NCBI GenBank assembly: GCA_052387905.1
Contig: JBQTIR010000041.1
Span: 1 to 64,000, forward strand
Length of the DNA: 64,000 nucleotides
From: JBQTII01 sp052387905
Lineage (GTDB): Bacteria; Actinomycetota; Actinomycetes; Sporichthyales; Sporichthyaceae
Direction of reading: 5' to 3'
Under the pieces are notes generated by a model that saw nothing but the letters and a program-made list of their open reading frames with translations, did no database searches and was not told the DNA's origin. Of this stretch, positions 16,816 to 25,092 are shown piece by piece (within the stretch, counting starts at the first letter, position 1; the number at the start of each line of letters is the position of its first letter). A program made the translations under genes and the position numbers.

Positions 16816-17211
16816 GTGATGGATACCTCGGCGTTGGTGGCTGCGTTGATCTCCGGCCATCAACACCACGCGTTGGCGCGTCCACATCTGCGGGCCGATG
16901 CCGCGATCCCGGCGATCGTGCTCGCCGAGACGTTTTCCCAGCTGCGCCGGACCTTCGGCCAATCGGCGGCGAATGCGGCCGCCGTTCTGGAGCCCTGGGC
17001 GGCCCGCAGGAATCGGGTTCTCCCGACCACCGCTGCCGCGATCGCCAGCACCTTTGCCCGGGCCGGCGAGCTCGATCTGGGCGGCAATATCCACGACGCG
17101 CTGGTTGCCGCAGTCCACGCCGAGAAGGGCTTGGTGATGGTCACCCTCGACGGACGACAGCACCGCATTGCCCTCGCGCTCGGCGCGAAGAGCACCTACC
17201 TGTTGGCCTGA
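16816..17211 (+). CDS. PIN-domain ribonuclease toxin (VapC-like)
   Basis: The product has 131 aa from GTG 16816 (ATG 16819 is equally possible). The PIN acidic residues are visible: Asp in VMDTSALVA, Glu in VLAETFSQL, Asp in NIHDALVAAV and Asp in VTLDGRQ. These bind Mg2+/Mn2+ to cut RNA. It pairs with the AbrB-type protein just upstream. The start is unusually tight on the first beta strand; an upstream non-ATG start would restore a few residues. The PIN frame stays open upstream through the antitoxin gene, which is a GC effect. Confidence 0.85.
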   Translation: MMDTSALVAALISGHQHHALARPHLRADAAIPAIVLAETFSQLRRTFGQSAANAAAVLEPWAARRNRVLPTTAAAIASTFARAGELDLGGNIHDALVAAVHAEKGLVMVTLDGRQHRIALALGAKSTYLLA

Positions 17212-17261
17212 GCTGTTCACCGTTGATCCTGAGCCGACGGCGGTGGATGGATCACGCCTCG

Positions 17262-17630
17262 TCAGTTGCTCATCTGGGCGCGGGCGAAATAGGTGAGGAT
17301 CGCCGCGGCGAAGCTTGCGAAGGCGGTTGCCTCCATCCACCCCGGCCGGCGTCGGAGGGCGAAACCCAGCAGTGCGGCAAGCAGCCCGGCGCCGATGGCG
17401 ACAGATGTGATGAGTTGCGCGTCGTAGGTCGCCCACCGTGAACGGTCGCGGTTCGCGTAATCGTCCTCGCTCGTCACGTACACGGTCAGTGCGACCACCA
17501 TGACCAGCGGCGGCCACGGAGCGACGTGGCACCAGACCCGGCCGGAGGCCTGTCCCGCTCGGGCGAAGGCGCACGCCATCGAGACGAGCAGAGTCGCGAC
17601 CATCGCCGCGAACAGCACCAGGTCAGCCAC
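17262..17630 (-). CDS. Small integral membrane protein of unknown function
   Basis: The product has 122 aa from GTG 17630. About four hydrophobic segments are seen: the N-terminal LVLFAAMVATLLVSMACAF, then PLVMVVALTVYV, SVAIGAGLLAALLGFA and ATAFASFAAAILTYF. An acidic/basic loop (SEDDYANRDRSRW) lies between the second and third. No family is recognised. It stands alone between the PIN toxin and the thiolase. Confidence 0.6.
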   Translation of the reverse strand: MADLVLFAAMVATLLVSMACAFARAGQASGRVWCHVAPWPPLVMVVALTVYVTSEDDYANRDRSRWATYDAQLITSVAIGAGLLAALLGFALRRRPGWMEATAFASFAAAILTYFARAQMSN

Positions 17631-17654
17631 GCGTCCAGGTTAGGGGTGAGGCGA

Positions 17655-18875
17655 TCAGCTCAGGCGCTCGAGGATCATGGCCATGCCTTGACCGCCGCCG
17701 ACGCACATGGTCTCCAGGCCGAACTGCTTGTCCCGGGTCTGCAGACCGTTGATCAAGGTGGCGGTGATGCGGGCGCCGGTCATGCCGAAGGGGTGGCCCA
17801 GGGCGATGGCGCCGCCGTGCACGTTGAGCTTGTCCTCCTCGACGCCGAGTTGACGCGCTGAAGGGATGACCTGGGCGGCGAAAGCCTCGTTGATCTCGAC
17901 GAGGTCGATGTCGCCGATCGACATCCCGGCGCGGGCCAGGGCTGCCTTGGTCGCCTCGACCGGGCCCAGTCCCATGATCTCCGGCGAAAGCCCGGTGACG
18001 CCGGTAGCGACGATCCGGGCCAGTGGGGTGATCCCGAGCTGACGGGCCTTCACCTCGGACATCACGACGAGCGCGGCGGCGCCGTCGTTGAGTGGGCAGC
18101 AGTTCGCGGCCGTTATCCGCCCGTCGGGGCGGAAGACCGGCTTGAGCCCCGCCACGCCCTCCAACGTCACGCCCGGGCGCGGACCGTCGTCGGTGGCGGC
18201 GACCGAGCCGTCGGGCAGGGTGACCGGGGTGATCTCGCGGGCGAAGAAGCCGTCGGCGATCGCCTTCTCGGCGAGGTTCTGGGAGCGGACCCCGAAGGCG
18301 TCCATCTCCTCGCGGGTGACGCCGGTGAGCAGCGCGACGTTCTCTGCCGTCTGGCCCATCGCGATGTAGGCGTCCGGGACACCGCCGGTCCCGCGTGGGT
18401 CGAGCCATTCGACGATCCCCGCGCCGGTCAGGCCCTCGCTGCGCGCGGACGCGTCGGCGAAATGTGGGTTCATCGTGTCCGGCAGCGAGTCGCTGTTGCC
18501 CTTGGTGAAGCGCGAGACGCATTCGACGCCGGCGGAGACGAACACCTCGCCCTCGCCGGCCCTGATGGCGTGCATGGCCATCCGGGTGGTCTGCAGCGAG
18601 GACGAGCAGTACCGCGTGATCGTCGCGCCGGGCAGGCGGTCCTGGCCGAGCAGCACCGCGACGATGCGGGCCATGTTGAAGCCCTGCTCACCGCCGGGCA
18701 GTCCGCAGCCCAGCATCAGGTCGTCGACGTCGTCGTAGGACAGCGCGGGGACTTTCGCCATCGCGGCCGAGACCATCTGCGCGGTCAGATCATCGGGACG
18801 GATGTCTTTGAGTGAGCCCTTGAACGCCCGCCCGATCGGGCTGCGGGCGGTGGCGACGATGACGGCCTCGGTCAT
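17655..18875 (-). CDS. Acetyl-CoA acyltransferase (thiolase, FadA-like)
   Basis: The product has 406 aa. The nucleophile is Cys90 in RYCSSSLQ. The C-terminal half has NEAFAAQV, the His of GGAIALGHPFG and the second Cys in ETMCVGGGQG, so all thiolase catalytic residues are present. It cleaves 3-ketoacyl-CoA or condenses acetyl-CoA units. ATG 18875 is preferred over GTG 18881 because AAGGAG lies 8 bp before it. Only 2 bp separate it from the upstream hydrolase stop, so the two genes form one operon. Confidence 0.95.
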   Translation of the reverse strand: MTEAVIVATARSPIGRAFKGSLKDIRPDDLTAQMVSAAMAKVPALSYDDVDDLMLGCGLPGGEQGFNMARIVAVLLGQDRLPGATITRYCSSSLQTTRMAMHAIRAGEGEVFVSAGVECVSRFTKGNSDSLPDTMNPHFADASARSEGLTGAGIVEWLDPRGTGGVPDAYIAMGQTAENVALLTGVTREEMDAFGVRSQNLAEKAIADGFFAREITPVTLPDGSVAATDDGPRPGVTLEGVAGLKPVFRPDGRITAANCCPLNDGAAALVVMSEVKARQLGITPLARIVATGVTGLSPEIMGLGPVEATKAALARAGMSIGDIDLVEINEAFAAQVIPSARQLGVEEDKLNVHGGAIALGHPFGMTGARITATLINGLQTRDKQFGLETMCVGGGQGMAMILERLS

Positions 18876-18877
18876 GC

Positions 18878-19930
18878 TCACAGCTCCTTGAGGAAGGCGA
18901 TCAGCGCGTCGTTAGTGGCCGCGGGCTGTTCCTGCTGGATCCAGTGCCCGCAGTTCGTCAGGATGACGCTGCCGCGGAAATCGGCCTGAGTCTGCGCGAA
19001 CAGCTCGATCGCGCGCTTGCCCCAGATGGTGACGATGTCCCGGTCGCCGCCGAGGAACAGTGACGGGACCGTGATCTGCTTACCCGCCATGGGCTCGAGC
19101 AGCTCCCAGTTGCGGTCGAGGCACGCGTAATACGCGAGCCCACCGAACAGGCCGGTGCGCTCGAACTCGCCCTGGTAGTGGGCGAGGTCGGCCGCCGTCA
19201 GCCAGGACGGCAACGGGGCGGGCAGCGGAGGCATCAGGTCGCGCAGCGCGCCCCCGGGCGGAATGCACATCGCCTGCTGGCAGAAGCCGGGCAACGCCTC
19301 GTGCGGGAGGGCGGTGAAGTCCATCCCGACGAGTTCGGGCGGCAGCGGCACGGAGGCGGAGAAGCCGTAGAGCGCCCCGGCGACCCAGCTCGCAATGTCG
19401 GGCTCGATCTCGTCCAGGGCGGCCAGGGAAGCGAAGTGTTCCTGGTAGAAGACCAGGTCCGGACCGGCCAGCTCGCGTTCGACCTCGGACGGGCGACGTT
19501 CGCCGAGCGGGTCGTTGGGCAGTACTACCAGTCCGCGGTCCCCGAACGGCACGCTCACGCCGGCCACGGCGCGGAACACATCGGGCCGGGTCCAGGCCGC
19601 CGTCCACGCCACCGCGGCGCCCCAGTCGTGCCCGACGATCACGGCCTGGGTTTCCCCGAGCGCCTCGACCACCCCGACGCAGTCCGCAACCAGCTCGGTG
19701 ATTACATGCGCCTCGACCTCGCGGGGCTTGGACGAGCGTCCGTATCCGCGCATGTCCAGCGCGACCGCGCGATACCCGGCGTCGGCCAGGGCGTTCAGTT
19801 GGTGGCGCCAGGAGTACCAGGATTCGGGGAACCCGTGGCAGAGCAGAACCAGCGGTCCGGCGCCCGCCTCCACCAGGTGGATGCGGATGCCATTGGCGGT
19901 GACGGTGTGTGAGCTCCAACGTGGGTCCAT
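18878..19930 (-). CDS. Epoxide-hydrolase-type alpha/beta hydrolase
   Basis: The product has 350 aa. The oxyanion motif HGFP is at 32-35. The nucleophile is Asp102 in GHDWGAAVAW, the hallmark of soluble epoxide hydrolases (esterases would have Ser). GGDRDIVT and the catalytic His in NCGHWIQQEQP close the charge relay. A cap domain spans about 140-250. It opens epoxides to diols. ATG 19930 is chosen; a TTG 12 bp earlier is possible. It is cotranscribed with the thiolase. Confidence 0.92.
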   Translation of the reverse strand: MDPRWSSHTVTANGIRIHLVEAGAGPLVLLCHGFPESWYSWRHQLNALADAGYRAVALDMRGYGRSSKPREVEAHVITELVADCVGVVEALGETQAVIVGHDWGAAVAWTAAWTRPDVFRAVAGVSVPFGDRGLVVLPNDPLGERRPSEVERELAGPDLVFYQEHFASLAALDEIEPDIASWVAGALYGFSASVPLPPELVGMDFTALPHEALPGFCQQAMCIPPGGALRDLMPPLPAPLPSWLTAADLAHYQGEFERTGLFGGLAYYACLDRNWELLEPMAGKQITVPSLFLGGDRDIVTIWGKRAIELFAQTQADFRGSVILTNCGHWIQQEQPAATNDALIAFLKEL

Positions 19931-20020
19931 GGGGCCAGTCAACCGTCAGGAGCGGTGAGGGCGATAGGTGGGCGGCGGCCTGTTTTCAGGCGGCGCGGAT
20001 ACCTCGTGCGGGCAGATCCC

Positions 20021-20026
20021 TATAGT
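20021..20026 (+). promoter_or_regulatory. -10 element for a leaderless gene
   Basis: TATAGT at 20021-20026 lies 6 bp before the ATG at 20033, so transcription would start at or next to the start codon. No ribosome site is present, consistent with a leaderless mRNA. Confidence 0.55.
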
Positions 20027-20032
20027 CCTGTC

Positions 20033-20242
20033 ATGGACTGGACATGCGAGGTCTGCAAGAAGCCGGTCGTCCCGGATGAGCATGGCTACATCTCGACCGA
20101 GGGCGTCTGCGAGATCGGCTCGAAGACGTGGGTATGGGGGCCGGTCGCTGTGCACGGGGACTGCCGCTTCGAGCTGCGCACGCCCTTCGACGACCAGCTT
20201 GGCAAGACCCACTGGGCGCCTTGGCACAAGGTGCGCGCCTGA
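20033..20242 (+). CDS. Small Cys-pair protein, possibly frameshifted at its end
   Basis: The product has 69 aa. The N-terminus MDWTCEVCKKPV has a CxxC pair, and a further Cys lies in HGDCRFEL. It reads like a short zinc-binding protein with many aromatic residues (WVWGP, HWAPWHK). After the TGA at 20240-20242, the +1 frame continues without stop through a second Cys pair (LCASCDERARQQ) and a charged helix to about 20390. The gene could therefore be a frameshifted form of a longer protein with two CxxC knuckles. The function is unknown. Confidence 0.6.
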   Translation: MDWTCEVCKKPVVPDEHGYISTEGVCEIGSKTWVWGPVAVHGDCRFELRTPFDDQLGKTHWAPWHKVRA

Positions 20243-20365
20243 CCCGGTCCGCTTGTGCGCAAGCTGCGACGAGCGAGCGCGGCAGCAGCGCGAGGAGGCT
20301 GCAAGGCTGCGGGCCGACCCCATCGCCGTCAGGGAGGATGACGGCAATGGAGAGGGCGTGAACGA

Positions 20366-21049
20366 ATGGGTGGGCGACGGGCGGATCTGAGGTCGGTGTC
20401 CGCCGCTGTTTGGGTGGCGGTGGCGACCGGAGCGGTGTTCGTCGGGCTCGCGCTGCTCGTCGTCGGCGAGTGGGGTGCGCTGCTGGAGTTCGACGCGGAT
20501 GCGGTGGGGCCGGTGAACGATCCGGCTCAGGACCACGACCTCTACCGCGACGTGATGCTCGGCGCCACCTGGGCACTGAATTCGCAGCTGATCCTGTTGT
20601 ACGGCGCGGTCATCGCCGGGGTTCTCGTCCGGCGGGGCAGGCGCGGTGCTGCGCTCTGGCTCGCGCTGGCCGTGGGCTCCGGGTCTGCGCTCGGCCCGTT
20701 GCTCAAGCTGGTGATCGGGCGGGATCGCCCGAGCGTCCCGGACCCGATCGACACCTTCAACGGTCTGAGTTTTCCCTCCGGCCACGCGAACAGTGCGACG
20801 CTGTTGGCTGCGGCGCTGCTGGTCGTGTTCTGGGGCGGTCTCGGCGCCGCGGGGCGCGCGTGGGCGCTCGCGGGTGCGGTGGCGCTCGTGGTGCTCTCGA
20901 GCTGGAGCCGGCTCACGCTTGGTGCGCATTACCTCAGCGACATCGCCGGCGGCATGCTGCTCGGCGCGGCGATCATCGCAGCATGGCAGCCGGCGCTGGC
21001 GGTCCTGGAACGTCGTTCGGCCACCCGCAGCAGCGCACGATCACGGTGA
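20366..21049 (+). CDS. PAP2-family membrane phosphatase
   Basis: The product has 227 aa. All three signature blocks are present: KLVIGRDRP, FPSGHANS and SRLTLGAHYLSD. About six membrane helices surround them. Members remove phosphate from undecaprenyl pyrophosphate or phosphatidic acid on the outer face of the membrane. GGAGAGGG precedes ATG 20366. It converges on the PASTA-like gene. Confidence 0.92.
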   Translation: MGGRRADLRSVSAAVWVAVATGAVFVGLALLVVGEWGALLEFDADAVGPVNDPAQDHDLYRDVMLGATWALNSQLILLYGAVIAGVLVRRGRRGAALWLALAVGSGSALGPLLKLVIGRDRPSVPDPIDTFNGLSFPSGHANSATLLAAALLVVFWGGLGAAGRAWALAGAVALVVLSSWSRLTLGAHYLSDIAGGMLLGAAIIAAWQPALAVLERRSATRSSARSR

Positions 21050-21069
21050 TCACACCGATCACGTCGCGC

Positions 21070-21915
21070 TTAGCCCTCGTCAGCCGGTCCGCGCGCCGGC
21101 GCCACAGCCGTCACCACGATGGTCTCGCCGGGTCGGGCGACGGTCCCGGGTGCCGGCTGGGCGTCGAGGATGTGGCCGCCTGAAATCCCCGGGCGGTGCT
21201 CGGTGCGCACTTCGGCGACGAACCCGGCCGCCTCCAATTCCGCCACATAGCTTTCCTGCGAGAACTCCTGGTCGTCGATCTGGTTGTCGCGCCATCCCGG
21301 CACGCCGACGAAGCCCGGCACCACCCGGACCCGGTCGAGGATCTCGTCTACCTCGGACGCGCCGGTGGAGGACTCGGCGCGGAATCCGACTCCTTCGGTC
21401 GGGAACCACACGGTCCCGCTGCACAGCACCGGGCTCGGGTCCGCGCCCGGGTCGGGCTCGTCCTCGCATCTGGTGGCGACGCGCTGCGCCGACCGGCCCT
21501 CGATCTCGATCGGGCGCCCGGCGGTCATGTCGGAGTCCGGGTCGACCCGGAACACGCTCACGCTCTCCACACCTGCCGGGCGCGGGGCCAGGCAACCACG
21601 GACGCCGCCGACGTCGATCTCGACGGTGTCGCGCTCGGGCGTTCCGCAGCGTGCCGCGTTGGTGCCCCAGGACTCGGGGACCTCGATCGCGACGTCGCCG
21701 AATCCAACGAGCCGAAAGCCGTCCGGTATCTCGAGCGCGGGCGCATCTGCCAGCCCGATGCCGGCGGCGGGCGCGTCGACCCGCAGGGTCTTGTCGGTGT
21801 CGAGCAGTGCGGTCGTGGCGGCGACGAGCGCAACAACTCCGAGCGCTCCCGCTGCTGTCAGGGAAATGCGGAGGCGGTAGGAGGCAGCGGCGCCCCTCGG
21901 CATGTGGTCGGCCAT
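21070..21915 (-). CDS. Membrane-anchored protein with C-terminal PASTA domain
   Basis: The product has 281 aa. A single N-terminal membrane segment (about 18-38) leaves the rest outside. Residues about 60-200 are an unknown beta-rich domain with four or more Cys, probably disulfide linked. Residues about 215-275 form one PASTA repeat (a FVGVPGWRDN-like opening, an AELEAAGF helix, DAQPAPGTVARPGETI), the fold that senses peptidoglycan. There is no kinase domain. ATG 21915. A cell-wall sensing or scaffolding role is inferred from PASTA. Confidence 0.75.
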   Translation of the reverse strand: MADHMPRGAAASYRLRISLTAAGALGVVALVAATTALLDTDKTLRVDAPAAGIGLADAPALEIPDGFRLVGFGDVAIEVPESWGTNAARCGTPERDTVEIDVGGVRGCLAPRPAGVESVSVFRVDPDSDMTAGRPIEIEGRSAQRVATRCEDEPDPGADPSPVLCSGTVWFPTEGVGFRAESSTGASEVDEILDRVRVVPGFVGVPGWRDNQIDDQEFSQESYVAELEAAGFVAEVRTEHRPGISGGHILDAQPAPGTVARPGETIVVTAVAPARGPADEG

Positions 21916-22109
21916 CGCTGCCTCACTTCGTTAGTGCCGGTGGAGCGTCTGCGGTGCGGGGCGATGCTCAGATCACAATCGTGGCTGCTGGGGCGCGATT
22001 AGTACGGCGTATCGCCACACCCGTTGCGGTTGTGGTCTGGGGCGTTCGGTCCGTGGACGCGCGGGCCCGCCAGAACGTTCGCCTGAGGCCGACCGGGGTA
22101 GGGGGAAGC

Positions 22110-22319
22110 ATGACCACCTCACGGGCAGGCGATGCCGAGCCGACGACCGAGACGCACCCGCAATCCGGCGGCATCGTGGAGCCCGACTCCCTGGGAGTGC
22201 CCAGTGACCGGGTTCAGCCGACCGACGAGAGCGGGGCGGAGGGATCGGCACCGCGCGCGAGCGAGGATCCGTTCGACTACCGCGACGAGACCGACCGCAA
22301 CGCCATGAACGAGGACTGA
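22110..22319 (+). CDS. Small acidic, probably disordered protein
   Basis: The product has 69 aa. AGGGGGAA precedes ATG 22110. It is rich in Ser, Glu, Asp, Pro and Gly, has no hydrophobic core, and ends in YRDETDRNAMNED. It lies alone on the plus strand between two minus-strand genes, with a 194-bp upstream gap that holds nothing else I can name. No family is recognised. Confidence 0.55.
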   Translation: MTTSRAGDAEPTTETHPQSGGIVEPDSLGVPSDRVQPTDESGAEGSAPRASEDPFDYRDETDRNAMNED

Positions 22320-22335
22320 GCGCTGTAGCGATTCG

Positions 22336-23106
22336 TCAGAGCAGCGACGCGGTGAAGCCGCCGTCGAGGACCAGGCCGGTGCCGGTGCAGAAGGCGGCGG
22401 CGTCGCTGGTCAGGAACAGGGCGGCGTCGGCGACCTCGGCGACGGTGCCGTAGCGGCCCTGTTTCTGCGCGATCAGGCCGTCGAAGGCGCCGGCTGGCAA
22501 CCCCATGAGCGCCTCGAAGTCCGGCGCCGCGGTCGAGACCATCTCGGTGTCGATGAACGCGGGGAGCAGGGCGTTGACCCGTACGCCCTGGGAGCGGAAC
22601 TCCGTCGCGGCGGTCTTGGTCAGGTTCAGCACCCCGGCCTTGGCTGCGGCGTAGGGCGCGAGCAGGGGGGAGCCGTTGGTGGCGGTGATCGAGGACAGCA
22701 CGAGGATCGATCCGCCACCGGCGGCAATGATCGCGGGCGCGGCGTAGCGGACGGAGAGGAAAACCCCGTCGAGGTTGACCGAGGTGGTCGCGCGCCAGGT
22801 CGCCAGGTCCATCCCGAGGATCGGGCAGGCGGAACCGACACCGGCGTTGGCGACCATGATGTGTAGCGCGCCGTGCGCAGCGACGGTGGACTCCACGAGG
22901 CCGATGACCGCGTCCTCGTCGCGGACGTCGCAGACGTGGTGGGTCGCGCCGGGGATCGACTCGGCCGTCTTGCGGGCGGCGCTCTCATCGAGGTCGGAGA
23001 CCACGACGGTGGCCCCGGCGGCGCCGAAGCGCTCCGCGATCGCGGCGCCGATGCCGCGGCCCGCTCCGGTGACGATCGCGACCTGGCCCTGCAGCTGTGC
23101 GCTCAT
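22336..23106 (-). CDS. Short-chain dehydrogenase/reductase
   Basis: The product has 256 aa. Classical SDR features: TGAGRGIG near the N-terminus, an Asp after beta-2 (SDLDE, pointing to NAD(H)), NAGVG, a catalytic Ser in LSSITA and YAAAK. It ends with GLVLDGGFTASLL. It probably oxidises a secondary alcohol, for example a 3-hydroxyacyl or hydroxysteroid group. It stands alone. Confidence 0.94.
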   Translation of the reverse strand: MSAQLQGQVAIVTGAGRGIGAAIAERFGAAGATVVVSDLDESAARKTAESIPGATHHVCDVRDEDAVIGLVESTVAAHGALHIMVANAGVGSACPILGMDLATWRATTSVNLDGVFLSVRYAAPAIIAAGGGSILVLSSITATNGSPLLAPYAAAKAGVLNLTKTAATEFRSQGVRVNALLPAFIDTEMVSTAAPDFEALMGLPAGAFDGLIAQKQGRYGTVAEVADAALFLTSDAAAFCTGTGLVLDGGFTASLL

Positions 23107-23266
23107 CGGGTACTCCTCAACGCACGGCGGCGGGGACGGTGTTCACTCTGCCCCGTGATGTCCGTAATCGTCAGATCTGGCATCGGCCGATCCTCCGATC
23201 GACAGCGCCGCGATCGGGACGTCGGTACCCCTCACCCTGAGCCGCGCGGGTGCCGATACACCTGGC

Positions 23267-23569
23267 ATGAGCCGCCTACCCTCCTCCGGCACTCCGCACT
23301 GCGGCACCGCGCCGGAACCCACCCGCATCCCGACCCTCGCCGACGCCTCTCGGTGGCGCCGGCGCGCAATCTTTGCCGACACCCAGGCGGAGACGGCCGA
23401 CTGGATCGCTATCCAACTGGCCCGCACCTGTGCGGGTGAGCTGGACACCGCGGCCGAGACCGCAAGCCAGGACGCCTCGGTGCGGATCGCCGAGCGGGCC
23501 CGCGGGTACCGTCACCAGGCCCGCACCGAACGGGCGACCGCCGCCTTGCTGGCCGACGTCTGGAGCTGA
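23267..23569 (+). CDS. Hypothetical protein, helical and Ala/Arg rich
   Basis: The product has 100 aa. After a Ser/Pro/Thr-rich start of about 25 residues the sequence is predicted helical (ADTQAETADWIAIQLART; QDASVRIAERARGYRHQ). There are no signal peptide, membrane segment or known motif. No ribosome site precedes ATG 23267, so a leaderless message is possible. It faces the repeat element 23602-23711. Confidence 0.5.
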   Translation: MSRLPSSGTPHCGTAPEPTRIPTLADASRWRRRAIFADTQAETADWIAIQLARTCAGELDTAAETASQDASVRIAERARGYRHQARTERATAALLADVWS

Positions 23570-23601
23570 CGCCGGCCTCTGCCTCCGAGACCCGACCATG
23601 C

Positions 23602-23711
23602 GCGCATCGATGCGCAGCCGGTTGCTTCTGATGCGCAGCCGGTGGTGATTCGAGTCGGGATCACCACCCGGAGCGCATCGATGCGCAGCCGGTTGCTTCT
23701 GATGCGCAGCC
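23602..23711. repeat. 39-bp direct repeats flanking a hairpin
   Basis: The segments 23602-23640 and 23673-23711 are identical over 39 bp. Each contains two copies of ATGCGCAGCC around GGTTGCTTCTG. Between them, GGTGGTGAT (23641-23649) and ATCACCACC (23660-23668) form a perfect 9-bp stem with a 10-base loop. The element fills the space between convergent genes. It could be a small non-autonomous element, an iteron-like binding site or a terminator array. Confidence 0.75.
23641..23668. terminator. Hairpin between convergent genes
   Basis: A perfect 9-bp stem GGTGGTGAT/ATCACCACC with loop TCGAGTCGGG, extended by two pairs if a bulge is allowed. It lies after the hypothetical gene at 23267-23569 and before the end of the DUF2461 gene. 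Confidence 0.5.
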
Positions 23712-23725
23712 AGCACCGTGCAGGG

Positions 23726-24352
23726 TCAGTGCGTCCCGACGTAGGTGTCCAGCCACGCAACCAGCGGGGCCATCGTCTTCCAGCCCTTGACCACCTCGGT
23801 CTTGGCCCGCGGCGTCGCCAGCCAGTCGGGGAAACCGAACTTGCGTCCGGTGGTCAGCGTCTTGTGCCGGAGCAGGTCGGCGCGTTCGTGGTCCTTGGCG
23901 TAGCCGGCCGGGACCCGGGTAAGCGCCTCACCGACCACGTCGAAGCCCTTCTTGCGCAGCGTGGCGATGATCGCTACCAGCGCCGGCCCGGACGCGTCGT
24001 CATCGACCGCCCGGCGCAGCCGCTCGACCTGTGCCGAGGTGGTGCGCCAGTACCCGGCGGCGACGCGCAACCCCTCCGCGGAGATCTGGACGTACACGCG
24101 GGTGTCGTCGAACCAGGCGCCCTGGTGGGTCTTGTACGGGGTCTTGTCCGCGGCGAATCTGACGTCGCGGTAGGGCCGGAACAACTTCGCCGCCCCGAAG
24201 GCCGGCGCGACCTCGGCCACCAGCGCCTCCATCGGCGCCTTCACCGCCTCGTCGTAGATGTGCTTGTGTGCGGTCCAGAACGACTTGGAGTTGTCGGTCT
24301 CCAGGTCGTCGTAGAAGTCCAGCGCTGCGGTGGGAAAGCCGGTGAAAGCCAT
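23726..24352 (-). CDS. DUF2461 family protein
   Basis: The product has 208 aa. The family features are visible: N-terminal FPTAALDFYDDLETDNSKSF, then FRPYRDVRFAADKTPYKTHQ, and later DVVGEALTRVPAGY. This uncharacterised family is widespread in bacteria and fungi as a free-standing cytoplasmic protein; the reaction is not known. ATG 24352 begins at the conserved MAFTGFP; an ATG further upstream (24379) would overlap the end of the membrane-protein gene. Confidence 0.88.
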   Translation of the reverse strand: MAFTGFPTAALDFYDDLETDNSKSFWTAHKHIYDEAVKAPMEALVAEVAPAFGAAKLFRPYRDVRFAADKTPYKTHQGAWFDDTRVYVQISAEGLRVAAGYWRTTSAQVERLRRAVDDDASGPALVAIIATLRKKGFDVVGEALTRVPAGYAKDHERADLLRHKTLTTGRKFGFPDWLATPRAKTEVVKGWKTMAPLVAWLDTYVGTH

Positions 24353-24375
24353 GGCGTACAGGATGCCGCAGGCCC

Positions 24376-25086
24376 TCATTTCACCGCCTGCTCGGCCGGG
24401 TAGCGCGTGAGCAGGACGTTGTAGGTGATCGCCACGGCCATGCAGGTGCCGCCCATGAGGTAGGTCGGCCACCGGTCGAACTCCGGGGCGATCGCCGGCA
24501 GGAACAGGCACAGGAACGCCGCGGGCCCGAAGATCAACGCCCGGGCGCTCGCAGTCGAGATTCCGCCCCGATGCCCGCGTCGCATCAGCATCGGGATCGC
24601 GAACAGGACCGAGGCGATCACCGTGGTCGAGAAGGTGATCATGAAAACCGGATCGTCGACGAGCTCGCGGAAGTACACCAGCGCGGCGATCAAAGCGGCC
24701 TGCGCGAGGCCGTACACCGTGATGGCCTCGGTCCGGTTCAACCGGGGAAACACCTCGGGCAGGCCGTAAGTGATCGTCTGGTAGTGCACCACGAGTTCGG
24801 CGCCCAGCCAGATGGCCAGGCCGACCCACAGCGCGCGGGTGAACCAGTGGTCGTACTCCCCGCCGCCGAACCACCGCGTGAACAGCGTCAGGTACACGAC
24901 GTCGTCGGCGAAGTTCCACATGTTCACCGCGACGGGGGTCGCATAGCTGCGCGTTCGGAATCCGGTCCGGATGTCGGAGTAGTACTGGATGTAGAAGCAG
25001 ATCCCGCAGATGCCGATGCCGAGGAAGGCTCGGACGTCTGCGTCGTCGAGCACGCGAAACATCTCGGCCGCGTCGTAGCTCAGCAC
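24376..25086 (-). CDS. Polytopic membrane protein of unknown function
   Basis: The product has 236 aa from GTG 25086. Six or seven hydrophobic helices are seen, with charged or aromatic loops (IQYYSDIRTGFRTRSY; FGGGEYDHWF). It starts 6 bp after the LLM oxidoreductase stop and so shares its transcript. It does not share the YYG motif of the two AveC-like proteins. A role in handling a hydrophobic substrate is possible but unproven. Confidence 0.65.
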   Translation of the reverse strand: MLSYDAAEMFRVLDDADVRAFLGIGICGICFYIQYYSDIRTGFRTRSYATPVAVNMWNFADDVVYLTLFTRWFGGGEYDHWFTRALWVGLAIWLGAELVVHYQTITYGLPEVFPRLNRTEAITVYGLAQAALIAALVYFRELVDDPVFMITFSTTVIASVLFAIPMLMRRGHRGGISTASARALIFGPAAFLCLFLPAIAPEFDRWPTYLMGGTCMAVAITYNVLLTRYPAEQAVK

Positions 25087-25092
25087 CGCGGG

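Noticed and set aside
23602..23711. CRISPR array from the repeated 39-mer
   Set aside because: There are only two repeats, the spacer is itself a hairpin, and no cas genes are present.
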